From positions 1 through 50,624 of the forward strand of contig JBMNCO010000220.1 in assembly GCA_049366815.1 (NCBI GenBank): a DNA stretch of 50,624 nucleotides, given 5' to 3'. Positions 33,882 through 42,438 of this stretch are shown here, in pieces (the first letter of the stretch is position 1; every line of letters starts with the position of its first letter). Below the pieces are notes generated by a model that saw nothing but the letters and a program-made list of their open reading frames with translations, was not told the origin of the DNA and ran no database searches. The stretch is from CAYNYM01 sp049366815 (GTDB lineage: Bacteria; Desulfobacterota; DSM-4660; Desulfatiglandales; HGW-15). The position numbers were made by a program, and so were the translations under genes.

Positions 33882-36137
33882 ATGGAACTTTATCTTTTCG
33901 CCGTCATTGTCTTGATCGGTCTTGCCGTTTCCGACCTGATCGTCGGCGTGAGTAACGATGCAGTCAATTTCCTAAATTCCTCCCTCGGTTCCAGAGTCGC
34001 ACCCCGCTATGTCATCATGATCATCGCCAGTTTAGGTATCCTTGCCGGAGTCACCTTCTCAAGCGGCATGATGGAAGTGGCCAGAAAGGGGATCTTCCAC
34101 CCTGAGTACTTCTATTTGCCCGAGATCATGGTTATCTTTTTGGCGGTCATGTTGACCGATATCCTGCTCCTCGATCTGTTCAATACCTTTGGATTCCCCA
34201 CCTCGACGACCGTCTCAATCGTATTTGAACTCCTCGGAGCAGCGGTGGCGATTTCCGTTGTCAAGGTCAGTCAGAGCGGCGCGGGCCTCATAACCATGGC
34301 CAAATATATCAATACGGAAAAGGCCCTCGCCATTATCATGGGTATCCTCCTTTCCGTCGTCGTGGCCTTTTTCTTCGGCATGGCCGTTCAATTCATCAGC
34401 CGCCTGATTTTCACCTTTGACTACAAGAGGCGTCTGAGACGGTACGGTGCGCCGTGGGGTGGTTTCGCCCTCGCTCTGATCATCTATTTCATCATTATCA
34501 AAGGCTCAAAGGGGGCATCCTTTATCAGTCCCGAGACCATGGCCTGGATCAACACCCACACGCTGACCATATTGCTCTGGAGCTTCCTGGGATCCGCCCT
34601 GCTGTTACAGCTCATGATATCTTTTACCCGACTCAACATCTTGAAACCCATCATCCTCATTGGGACATTTGCCCTGGCCATGTCCTTCGCAGCCAACGAT
34701 CTGGTCAATTTTATCGGGGTTCCACTCGCAGGCATGACATCCTACCAAATGGCGCAGCAAAAGGCCTTTCCGCTGGAGACCCTCATGAAGTCCCTGCAGG
34801 AACCTATTCAAAGCAACACCTATCTCCTGCTCCTCGCCGGGCTCATTATGGTGGCCACCCTCTGGACTTCCCGCAAGGCACTCTCGGTCAGCAGGACCGA
34901 AATCAGTCTGGGCCGCCAGGATGAAGGCATCGAGAGGTTCGGATCATCCCCCCTTTCCAGGACCCTCGTCCGCATGGTCTCATCACTGTTCGAGACGATG
35001 AAAAAGATCTTTCCTCGTTTATGGAGGCGCAGGATTGCCGGCCGCCTTGATCCGACCCATTACCATCCCGACCCTTCCCTGGAGCAAGCCCCCTCCTTTG
35101 ACCTTTTGCGCGCATCGGTCAACCTTATGGTGTCAAGCGCCCTCGTCTCCTTTGCGACATCCCTTAAACTGCCCCTGTCCACCACCTATGTGACCTTCAT
35201 GGTTGCCATGGGCTCTTCTCTTGCCGATCAGGCATGGGGAAGGGAAAGTGCTGTCTACCGCATTGCCGGGGTGCTGGCCGTCATCGAGGGGTGGTTTTTT
35301 ACGGCCTTCTGCGCCTTCACGGTGTCTCTGCTTTATGCCTTCGCCATCTATTTCTTCAAACTCCCCGCCATTCTCGGGCTCCTTGCCCTTTCGTTCTTTC
35401 TCATCTGGAAAAACTATCACGTTCATCACAAGCGCACAGAGGAAGCAGATGAAATCGAGGTCTTTGATCTCAAAAGGCTCAATGACCCCGAGTACGGCGC
35501 CATGAAATCCTTTGAACACAGCGGCTATTTCCTCATGCAGGTCAATCAATCGCTGAGCAAGGGTTTGGATGCGCTCTTTTCCCAAAGCAGACGGGATTTG
35601 AAAAAAACCCGGAAGGACACAAAACAGATCCAAAAGATGGCAAATGTCATTATCGCGAATATATTCAAGACATTAAGACTTCTTCACATGGAAGATGCCG
35701 ATTACACCCAGATCTATTCCCAGACCATAGGCACCCTTCAGGAGATTGCGGAAAGCCATCGTGACGCGGTCCTGCGTGCCTTTCTCCATATAGATAACCA
35801 TCACAAGGGTCTGCTCAAGGCACAAATCAGTGAATTGAAAGAAGTCCGGTCCCATTTTTCGGATATCCTGAGCCATACTTCCAACATGCTGATGAAGAAG
35901 GAAAAAATAGATTACGAGGCCATTTCGTTAAAGAATGAAAGACTTCAGGAAATGCTGACCAACCTAAACAAACGCCAGATTGTGAGAATCCAGGCGGGGG
36001 CATCCAAGACACGCCTGAGTATCCTCTTTTATGGAGTCATGTGGGATATACAGAAGATCTCCCAGGCCACACTCACCCTTTTGAAGATCTTCGAGGACTT
36101 TTTTCAGCTCAATCATAAAGAGCAGGAACCGAAATGA
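33882..36137 (+). CDS. Pit-family inorganic phosphate transporter with C-terminal PhoU-like extension
   Basis: 751 aa. Pit signature segments occur twice: GVSNDAVNFLNSSLGSRVA near residue 25 and SFAANDLVNFIGVPLAG near 275, within about 12 membrane helices. A second hydrophobic block with SFATSLKLPLSTTYVTFMVAMG follows. The last 220 residues are charged helices (SRRDLKKTRKDTKQIQKMANVI, then SHRDAVLRAFLHIDNHH) resembling a PhoU-like domain. It would carry phosphate or a similar anion across the inner membrane, with the tail possibly regulatory. GAGG lies 6 nt before the ATG at 33882, which I prefer to a TTG four codons upstream. Bacterial Pit proteins are usually 400-550 aa, so the extension is notable. 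Confidence 0.85.
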   Translation: MELYLFAVIVLIGLAVSDLIVGVSNDAVNFLNSSLGSRVAPRYVIMIIASLGILAGVTFSSGMMEVARKGIFHPEYFYLPEIMVIFLAVMLTDILLLDLFNTFGFPTSTTVSIVFELLGAAVAISVVKVSQSGAGLITMAKYINTEKALAIIMGILLSVVVAFFFGMAVQFISRLIFTFDYKRRLRRYGAPWGGFALALIIYFIIIKGSKGASFISPETMAWINTHTLTILLWSFLGSALLLQLMISFTRLNILKPIILIGTFALAMSFAANDLVNFIGVPLAGMTSYQMAQQKAFPLETLMKSLQEPIQSNTYLLLLAGLIMVATLWTSRKALSVSRTEISLGRQDEGIERFGSSPLSRTLVRMVSSLFETMKKIFPRLWRRRIAGRLDPTHYHPDPSLEQAPSFDLLRASVNLMVSSALVSFATSLKLPLSTTYVTFMVAMGSSLADQAWGRESAVYRIAGVLAVIEGWFFTAFCAFTVSLLYAFAIYFFKLPAILGLLALSFFLIWKNYHVHHKRTEEADEIEVFDLKRLNDPEYGAMKSFEHSGYFLMQVNQSLSKGLDALFSQSRRDLKKTRKDTKQIQKMANVIIANIFKTLRLLHMEDADYTQIYSQTIGTLQEIAESHRDAVLRAFLHIDNHHKGLLKAQISELKEVRSHFSDILSHTSNMLMKKEKIDYEAISLKNERLQEMLTNLNKRQIVRIQAGASKTRLSILFYGVMWDIQKISQATLTLLKIFEDFFQLNHKEQEPK

Positions 36138-36339
36138 CGCCTCCGGAGCAGACGCCCGATTCGGCATCCACCTCCTGACGTTCTTGCCGTTCAGGACACT
36201 GCCGGGTGCCGAGTCCTTGGTGGGGCAGGTAACAGTTTTGAGGAATTGGATGAGTACCATGGACTCCATCCAATCCGTACTTCGCGGGAATGCAATGATG
36301 GCCGGGGCATTATAAGCCTTTGAGTTTCGCTTTGCGTGT

Positions 36340-37062
36340 CTATCCTGCAACGCGTTTACCGATATACGCGCCGCCGCGCACATCGGTGCCCCTGTATTCT
36401 TCCACAACCTTCAGTCCGGCATCCGCCATGGCCGATATGTACTCATCCCGCGAGAAAAGACCGATTTCCAGCGATTGCTTATGGTATTGCACGTTATTTT
36501 CTCTCCCAAGAAGATGGTGGAATGTCACTTCCACAATCTTTGGTTCTTTGAGACGAACCTGTTCCATGCGGGCGATCTTTAAATCCGGCCGGTCTGCGGC
36601 ATCGACCACGATGACCTCCTGGAAATCCTCCACCGTACTCCAGGGGGTAATCAGGGCCAGTCCATTGGGCCGCAGGTGGGTGGCAATGCGTTTCATGGCG
36701 ACGCGCAGATTATCGACGCTCTTGACGAATCCGATGGAACCGTACATGCAGATCATGGCATCAAAATCCGTCTCCAATGTAAAATCAATCAAGTTGCCGA
36801 GATGAAATCTGATATCGGGAAACTTTTCCTTGGCCACATCAAGCATATCCTCGCTGAGGTCCAACCCCGAAACATTGTAATCGTCCTTGAAGTAAGGTAT
36901 ATGCCCTCCCGTGCCACAGGCCAGAATAAGCAGATCACTCTGTGGGGCAACGCCATGCCTGGTCAGCAGCTCTTTCACCTTGTCAGCTTCCGCCTCGTAT
37001 TCCCGCTCGTTTACATACAGGGCATCATAATAAGTGGAAATGACCTTAAAATCGGAATACAC
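36340..37062 (-). CDS. Class I SAM-dependent methyltransferase
   Basis: 240 aa. The SAM-binding motif is LLILACGTGGHIPYF, followed by GLDLSEDMLDVAKEKFPDIRFHLGNL and MYGSIGFVKS. The pattern is close to methyltransferases annotated as dTDP-amino-sugar N-dimethyltransferases, but many act on other molecules, so the substrate is open. The GTG at 37062 has GGGGGAGG 6 nt upstream and is preferred over the ATG at 37080, which lacks spacing. It stands alone, convergent with the phosphate transporter gene. Confidence 0.83.
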   Translation of the reverse strand: MYSDFKVISTYYDALYVNEREYEAEADKVKELLTRHGVAPQSDLLILACGTGGHIPYFKDDYNVSGLDLSEDMLDVAKEKFPDIRFHLGNLIDFTLETDFDAMICMYGSIGFVKSVDNLRVAMKRIATHLRPNGLALITPWSTVEDFQEVIVVDAADRPDLKIARMEQVRLKEPKIVEVTFHHLLGRENNVQYHKQSLEIGLFSRDEYISAMADAGLKVVEEYRGTDVRGGAYIGKRVAG

Positions 37063-37422
37063 GACATTCCTCCCCCGCATTCCTGAAATGATCCACGCAT
37101 CCGGCTCTGGATGCAGATGCAGTCCTTATAACATTTGGGGCTTCACACTCTGGTGTAGGTCCCACCAATAGGCTGTACTGGAGGGTCATCAATTTGCGTT
37201 CAGGCAATATTTCAAAATAACAACAAAGCATTATCTGAAATGACTCGACGCTGTAACAATAGCGGGCTCCGCTTTACCCGGTGCCCTGCGTCGAAAAACC
37301 TCACCGGATTTGCCGTCCCTCCTGATATACCTAAGACTTTCAACCCTCGGAGAAGGGCCCCAAAAGCGCAGGCAGGACGAAAATGCCCTGCCTTTCTCTA
37401 TGCTCCACTGTCAAAGGACGTC
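37063..37422. other. Intergenic region of about 360 bp
   Basis: Non-coding between two minus-strand genes. It contains the hairpin at 37371-37392 and no other supported element. Confidence 0.4.
37371..37392 (-). terminator. Probable terminator after the LivK-like gene
   Basis: GGCAGG (37371-37376) pairs with CCTGCC (37387-37392). On the minus strand it is followed by TGCGCTTTTGG. It lies 30 nt past the stop of the binding-protein gene. Confidence 0.5.
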
Positions 37423-38667
37423 CTATTTCATCGTCTTCTCGAAATTGGCGCGAACCTCCTTGAGTTCTTCGGCCGAACGACAGATCTGTTCCGCCTGAAT
37501 CGACTCGAAGGTTTCAGAAATAGAAAAGCCGTACTTTTTGTTGAAAGCGGTTTCTCCCCACAGGCAGTCTTCCACCGCCGAGTGGTCTTCTCCCCGCATG
37601 ATCTTCCAACCCTCCGGGGTCTCCCATGCCAGGGGTTCCTTTTCCACCGCCTTGATGATCATTTCAGGATCGGTTGATCCGGCACGCTCAACGGCAGCCT
37701 TGATAAAATATACACCGGCGTAAGTCTCCCCGGCCATATAGTCGGGATACTCCTTGAAACGATCGTGGTAAGATTTGACGAATTTGGCGTTGACCGAAGA
37801 ATCCGGTGTTGTAAAAAAATATCGGGAGGAAACATAGATACCGTTGGGCATTTCGCTTCCCATGGGAACAAGAACTTCAAGGGCTCCTGCACACGGAAAC
37901 GCGAACTTCACACTCTCAAAAAGACCCGTGGGTAATGCCTGTTTGATAAAGGTCACGGCATCCCCTCCCCACAACGGGGACCACACGGCATCGGGTTTGG
38001 CCTCTTTGATCTGCGCGATAAAGCTGGAATAGTCCTCGGACAGGAATTTGGGCCACAGTTCGCCCACAATCTCTACATCGGGGCGGAGTTCCGTCAATTT
38101 ATCCTTGAACATCTTCCAGGAAGAGTGTCCGTAGGAATAGTCAGGACCTATACACATATAGCGTTTGTAAGGTTTAGAAGCCATAAGGAAGGCACCGGAG
38201 CGTGCGTGCATCATGGCATTACTCATGGTGCTGAAAAGATAAGGATGAAAATCGGCGCCGGTCAGCTCATCTGCGGCCGCCTGTGTCACAATCAGGATCT
38301 TTTTGTGTTCCTTTGCCATCCCACTGAGGACCGTGGCAAGTCCGCTGGAAGTCGGTCCCATAAGAAAATCGACCTTGTCCTGATTGATGAACCTTTCAGT
38401 CAGACTGACAACGATATCCTTTTTGAGTTTCGTGTCTTCCATGATGGCTTCCACTTCCCTGCCCAGGATGCCGCCGCCTGCATTGATTTCCTCAACGGCC
38501 AGTTGAATAGCCTGACCACCGTGTTTGCCGTAACCCCCCATTATGCCGGATGAGATAAACATCGCACCTATCTTGATAGGTGCCGCCGATGAAACCGCAG
38601 GCACGACAAGAAACGAAAGACAGACTATCACGATACAGATTCCCTTGGACCATTTCCTTCCCGACAT
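37423..38667 (-). CDS. ABC transporter substrate-binding protein, LivK-like
   Basis: 414 aa. The signal peptide covers MSGRKWSKG and a hydrophobic core ending PAVSSAA, giving a periplasmic protein. The periplasmic-binding fold follows: IKIGAMFISSGIMGGYGKHGGQ, VDFLMGPTSSGLATVLSGMAKEHKK, and AGETYAGVYFIKAAVERAG. These are typical of type I binding proteins for branched-chain amino acids, urea or amides. The ligand cannot be assigned. No permease or ATPase genes (livHMGF) are adjacent, so it is an orphan here. AGGAGG lies 6 nt before the ATG at 38667. Confidence 0.88.
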   Translation of the reverse strand: MSGRKWSKGICIVIVCLSFLVVPAVSSAAPIKIGAMFISSGIMGGYGKHGGQAIQLAVEEINAGGGILGREVEAIMEDTKLKKDIVVSLTERFINQDKVDFLMGPTSSGLATVLSGMAKEHKKILIVTQAAADELTGADFHPYLFSTMSNAMMHARSGAFLMASKPYKRYMCIGPDYSYGHSSWKMFKDKLTELRPDVEIVGELWPKFLSEDYSSFIAQIKEAKPDAVWSPLWGGDAVTFIKQALPTGLFESVKFAFPCAGALEVLVPMGSEMPNGIYVSSRYFFTTPDSSVNAKFVKSYHDRFKEYPDYMAGETYAGVYFIKAAVERAGSTDPEMIIKAVEKEPLAWETPEGWKIMRGEDHSAVEDCLWGETAFNKKYGFSISETFESIQAEQICRSAEELKEVRANFEKTMK

Positions 38668-38805
38668 ATCACCCTCCTTACTGAATGAAAGAGTTATCGA
38701 TGCTGCAACTCGGGCCGTCCCGACTTCCCACAAAGCGAAACTCTGATGACAGGGGGGATGGGGTCAAGTCTGCTCTTGACTCTTAGTGAATGCGCATCCA
38801 GAAAC

Positions 38806-38945
38806 GATCATTCCCGGATTCACGCTAACAGCCCTCAGCGATCAGCTATCAGTACAAATTATACAAAAACAATGCGTTAGGCTGATCGCTGAATGCCGAT
38901 AGCAGACCGCTCCATCCAGAAATCATCTATTTCCGGATGGAAACC
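38806..38945. repeat. Dispersed intergenic repeat (family 2), copy B
   Basis: The counterpart of 13751-13893. The inner pair CAGCGATCAGC and GCTGATCGCTG is a perfect inverted repeat in this copy, and the end CCATCCAGAAAT pairs with ATTTCCGGATGG. It lies about 140 bp upstream of the LivK-like gene. Confidence 0.8.
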
Positions 38946-39054
38946 AGTGACCCTGGTAGACACCTCATTGATATGCTTTTTGAAACCCCGGGCCTCCTGC
39001 ATCCGCCTCTTTACCCCTTCTATAATACTTCTGACTGACTGTGTTTTACTATCT

Positions 39055-39116
39055 TAATCTGAATATTCGACTCTGAGAGGTCGTGACATGGTTTTTCACC
39101 ATCACATCATCGAATC
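39055..39116. repeat. Dispersed repeat (family 3), uninterrupted copy
   Basis: TAATCTGAATATTC followed by GAGAGGTCGTGACATG and the block CACCATCACATCATCGAATC. It matches the sequence on both sides of the MITE at 42130, so it serves as an empty-site version of that locus. It lies downstream of the sugar dehydrogenase stop. The 38668-39216 interval otherwise holds family 2 copy B and no gene. Confidence 0.82.
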
Positions 39117-39216
39117 ATGAGTCAAGGGCTGACCTGACCCCGTTCCCTCTTTCTCACTGGTTGAGCACCGGATTATCTGGAATCGGGATTGTCCAACGAC
39201 ATAGTTCGGGTCTACG

Positions 39217-40446
39217 TTACTTTCCAGCGTTTTCCAGTCGCCAGATTTCTCCTGCGTCGGTGGCGACATAAATTGCACCCTCCGGCCCCAAAACGAGCGA
39301 GCGTATCCGCTGCGCCGGTAGATCGGGGACAGTGGTTGTTTGGATCGTCATGCCGTCCGCATCCATCTGCAGAAGTTCTATGCGTTTACCCCGCAGGAAT
39401 CCGACCGCCAGGCGACCCTCCCAGGCTTTCCACTGCGGGTCGTTCAAAAAGACACACGGCCCCATTCCTTCGGAAATTCCGCCGTTGTTCCACGACGGTT
39501 TGAGCGCGTTGGGAAACCGGTCTAGATCTGTCATGGGCGTCGGACTGCCGTCCGGCTTGTTGGATGTGTAACCGCAATAATCGCTTGCGCATGACACTCC
39601 TTTGGTAGGAGCGGGATCCCAGCCCCCGTTGCCGGCAGCTGAAAGTGGGGTCACTTCATCGCTATGGCCGGGGCCGTGTTCACAGGCAAATGGCCGGCCC
39701 GTACCGGGGCGAAACGCAATGCCCTGAATATTGCGATGCCCATAGGTGAAGATGCGCGGATCACCTCCGGGCGGTGTATTGTTGCCTTTTGCGGCCTTGC
39801 CTTCCCGGTCGATCCATAATATCTTGCCGCCCAGGCGGGAAAGGTCCTGCGGCAGCGGCCCGTTGTGATTGTCGCCGGTAGTGACATACAGGTAACCGTC
39901 AAACGGGCTGAACCGAATGCGGCCGCCGCTGTGCGCCCCCGCCCGGCCCCACCGATTGAAGGATTGCTTAAACGGAATGTCGCTGACAATGTCTTTGCGG
40001 TTGGCAACCGTGTGATAAGCTTTATCGACGGTGAGGCGCACGACGCGGTTGGTTTTGGCCCCGCCGATATTTGACGCCATATAGAGGTATACGTATCGAC
40101 TTTCGGCAAACGCGGGATCGAGCGCGAGGCCTAGCATGCCGCTTTGCCCCTGGCAGAAAAAGTCATCTGCCTCCAGGACGGAGCCCGCCGCACCGAACAA
40201 GCGCCGGACCTTTCCGTCAGAGGTGTGCACGGACAGCCCACGGCATTTTTCCGTAAACAGCATGGCTCCGTCGGGCGCAAACGCCAGATCCCACGGCTCG
40301 CTGAGTCCCGACATCACCACCGTGCGCTTTATCCGAGGTTCGCCGTCGTCCGCCGCACTGGATTGAATGCGGCCACAATGGATAAAAGCAGCTACGAACA
40401 GAGCCGTACATAACACGGCCAGCGCCCTTTTTGTTTTGCAGTTCAT
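39217..40446 (-). CDS. PQQ-dependent sugar dehydrogenase-like beta-propeller protein
   Basis: 409 aa. A basic start and hydrophobic stretch (CKTKRALAVLCTALFVAAFIHC) act as an export signal; the cysteine context is not a standard lipobox. The mature part shows soluble aldose/glucose-sorbosone dehydrogenase motifs: GLSEPWDLAFAPDGAMLFTEK, GQSGMLGLALDPAF, GAHSGGRIRFSPFDGYLYVTTGD, GHRNIQGIAF and EHGPGHSDEV. The family oxidises sugars with PQQ in the periplasm. Several members are not proven enzymes, and no PQQ synthesis genes are here. GGGGGA lies just before the ATG at 40446. GC-rich codon use (many GCG and CGC) differs from nearby genes and suggests transfer. Confidence 0.83.
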   Translation of the reverse strand: MNCKTKRALAVLCTALFVAAFIHCGRIQSSAADDGEPRIKRTVVMSGLSEPWDLAFAPDGAMLFTEKCRGLSVHTSDGKVRRLFGAAGSVLEADDFFCQGQSGMLGLALDPAFAESRYVYLYMASNIGGAKTNRVVRLTVDKAYHTVANRKDIVSDIPFKQSFNRWGRAGAHSGGRIRFSPFDGYLYVTTGDNHNGPLPQDLSRLGGKILWIDREGKAAKGNNTPPGGDPRIFTYGHRNIQGIAFRPGTGRPFACEHGPGHSDEVTPLSAAGNGGWDPAPTKGVSCASDYCGYTSNKPDGSPTPMTDLDRFPNALKPSWNNGGISEGMGPCVFLNDPQWKAWEGRLAVGFLRGKRIELLQMDADGMTIQTTTVPDLPAQRIRSLVLGPEGAIYVATDAGEIWRLENAGK

Positions 40447-40777
40447 AGCTTTCCCCCATATCCCGCCTTCGTCCGCCAACTCGGAGCGGAATCGGCGGGA
40501 AATCCTGAGTTATCGGTTTACACACACATTACCACATTTCCTATCTGGAACAGCATGAGTATCTATCTCTTCAGAGGGGGGCGAATCTCGCCATTTTCAC
40601 CCAACCAATTTGGTGCTCCACCCTTCCACAATTCTTTGAGATAACGCCTCGCATCTCAGGACCGCCCGCGCCCTGAGCGGCAGTACAGATCCGACACAAG
40701 TACCCAAACCTTTATGGCGGGCAATTATGCGAAAATTACGGTGCACGAAAAGGGTCAGCACCATGCGTTTGTTAGAA
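40447..40777. other. Non-coding stretch before the assembly gap
   Basis: About 330 bp with no supported gene or repeat. It would hold the promoter of the sugar dehydrogenase, which I cannot pinpoint. Confidence 0.35.
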
Positions 40778-40832
40778 CCGTTTCATCCTACACCACAGAG
40801 TCTTTCTGTATCGTATACAGTATATCATGCAT
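40778..40832. repeat. 55-bp sequence duplicated across the gap, left copy
   Basis: Identical for all 55 bases to 40933-40987. It directly abuts the N run. An exact 55-base match at both contig ends is the mark of a k-mer overlap left unmerged by the assembler, not of biology. Confidence 0.9.
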
Positions 40833-40932
40833 NNNNNNNNNNNNNNNNNNNNNNNNNNNNNNNNNNNNNNNNNNNNNNNNNNNNNNNNNNNNNNNNNNNN
40901 NNNNNNNNNNNNNNNNNNNNNNNNNNNNNNNN
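40833..40932. other. Assembly gap of 100 N
   Basis: A run of exactly 100 undetermined bases, the conventional size for a gap of unknown length. Confidence 0.99.
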
Positions 40933-40987
40933 CCGTTTCATCCTACACCACAGAGTCTTTCTGTATCGTATACAGTATATCATGCAT
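40933..40987. repeat. 55-bp sequence duplicated across the gap, right copy
   Basis: The same 55 bases as 40778-40832, starting CCGTTTCATCC and ending ATCATGCAT. See the left copy. Confidence 0.9.
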
Positions 40988-41008
40988 GTATGTAAGACAC
41001 ATATCGTG

Positions 41009-42064
41009 TTAATGATCTTCCTCCTCTGTCTCATGTTGATGTCGGTGATGAAGATCGGGATAGTGGGCGTGGGTGTGAACCATGTGGGCATGATGATGAA
41101 CATGCGTGTGTTGTCGAGCGGGATCGCCACCATCGTGATGTTCGTTATGGTGGCCATCATCATGACGATGCACATGGGTGTGCTCGACGGCCCGATGTGC
41201 ATGCGCGTGTTGATGGTGAATGCGATTCGAAAAATAGATGCCAGCCCCAATACAACTCATCGCCACCACGTGCATCACGGTGAACGACTCCTTGAGCAGC
41301 ACCACGGACAAGGCAACCCCAAAAAACGGGGCTGTTGAAAAAACGATTTGACTGCGCGTGGCTCCAAGATGGTGTGCTGCCATAACATAGAAGACAATAC
41401 TCATCCCATAGGACACGGCGCCTAGGGCAAGCGCCATTGCACTGAGCTTCAGCGACGGCATGCCGGGTGTGAGCGAGCCGATCACCACATTCACCGGTCC
41501 GGCCACAATCCCTTTCAGCAGCGTAATGTGCGAAGGGGGTAAATGATCAATAAGGGCCGTAAAGTGATTATCAAACCCCCAACAGAGACAGGCGACAGAC
41601 ACCAAGAGGGCAGCAAGTCCCCCACCGGCTCCTTCCGATAGCGTCATCACCACACCGGCACAGAGGGCCAACCCGACGCCAATCCAGCCGTTCCGATCCA
41701 AATGATCATGAAATAGCAGTGTGCCGAGCACCGCCGTGGCGACCAGTTCCATATTGAGCCAAACCGCCACCGATGCGGCATAGGCCACATTCAGGCTAAG
41801 CAGAAGGAACACGGGCCCCAAGAAGCCTCCACAGACAATGGCTCCCAGAATTTTCAGCATGTGCGAACGCTGACGGGGGCGGACACCAGGGCGGTGCCGT
41901 GCTGAAGCGAAAATCAACGGAAGGACGCCGACAGCGGCTCCAAGATACAACAATCCGGCAAGTTGGAAGGCATTGATATCCCGCAGCAGCAGTTTACTCA
42001 CCGGCGTTGCCATCCCAAAAAAGAGTGCGGCAAGCAACCCAAGACCAATCGCAGAATACCTCAT
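41009..42064 (-). CDS. EamA/DMT permease with histidine-rich C-terminal tail
   Basis: 351 aa. Ten membrane helices in two EamA repeats (GLLAALFFGMATPVSKLLLR at the start, SIVFYVMAAHHLGATRSQIV late) are followed by a 69-residue tail with 27 histidines interleaved with Asp, Glu and Thr. The tail should bind zinc, nickel, cobalt or another metal, which suggests metal efflux or sensing. EamA proteins usually move metabolites, so the combination is unusual. The ATG at 42064 is used; a GTG six codons upstream is an alternative. The gene ends close to the assembly gap, so its downstream context is uncertain. Confidence 0.85.
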   Translation of the reverse strand: MRYSAIGLGLLAALFFGMATPVSKLLLRDINAFQLAGLLYLGAAVGVLPLIFASARHRPGVRPRQRSHMLKILGAIVCGGFLGPVFLLLSLNVAYAASVAVWLNMELVATAVLGTLLFHDHLDRNGWIGVGLALCAGVVMTLSEGAGGGLAALLVSVACLCWGFDNHFTALIDHLPPSHITLLKGIVAGPVNVVIGSLTPGMPSLKLSAMALALGAVSYGMSIVFYVMAAHHLGATRSQIVFSTAPFFGVALSVVLLKESFTVMHVVAMSCIGAGIYFSNRIHHQHAHAHRAVEHTHVHRHDDGHHNEHHDGGDPARQHTHVHHHAHMVHTHAHYPDLHHRHQHETEEEDH

Positions 42065-42129
42065 TTCTCTACTCTCTATCACTCCAACTCACCGGTCTTT
42101 CCCTGCACAACCCGATAATCTGAATATTC

Positions 42130-42374
42130 GTATGAATTTAGCCCTTTCCAATAACTGTGTGGAAATCATGCACCCTTTCTGAAGTGACTAGCGGGAGGAC
42201 GCCGTCTTTTTGCGATTTATCCGTGGGGGAAACCCCAGCTCGACAAAGTCGAGAATGGGGAGGGGGCAGAACTCCCCCATGGATAAATCGCAAAAAAGAC
42301 CAGTCCGGGAGCTTCGGAACGTAAGAAAGGATGCATGATTTCCTTTCGAATTTTTCAAAGGGCTAAAGTGTTAC
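42130..42374. mobile_element. MITE-like element copy 2 (245 bp) with 8-bp target duplication
   Basis: Ends are GTATGAATTTAGCCCTTT and, read inward from the right, GTAACACTTTAGCCCTTT. They are flanked by GAATATTC on both sides (42122-42129 and 42375-42382). Inside is a long hairpin (42204-42230 with 42271-42300, nearly perfect) that contains a smaller one (CTCGACAAAGTCGAG, 42239-42253). There is no coding frame. It interrupts a family 3 repeat. Confidence 0.88.
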
Positions 42375-42430
42375 GAATATTCTATTCTAAGAGGTCGTGA
42401 CATGTTTTCTCACCATCACATCATCGAATC
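42375..42430. repeat. Dispersed repeat (family 3), right part of the interrupted copy
   Basis: The GAATATTC duplication, then GAGGTCGTGACATG and the CACCATCACATCATCGAATC block. It is the counterpart of 39061-39116 and ends 8 bp before the CNNM gene stop. Confidence 0.8.
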
Positions 42431-42438
42431 GGAGCATC

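Noticed and set aside
36161..36212. Nested inverted repeat between the convergent transporter and methyltransferase genes
   Set aside because: TCGGCATCC and GGGTGCCGA can pair, but there is no T tract on either side and the pairing is imperfect.
40778..40987. Apparent pair of 55-bp biological direct repeats or an integration site
   Set aside because: Perfect identity, exact 55-bp length and position at both edges of a 100-N gap point to an assembly overlap.
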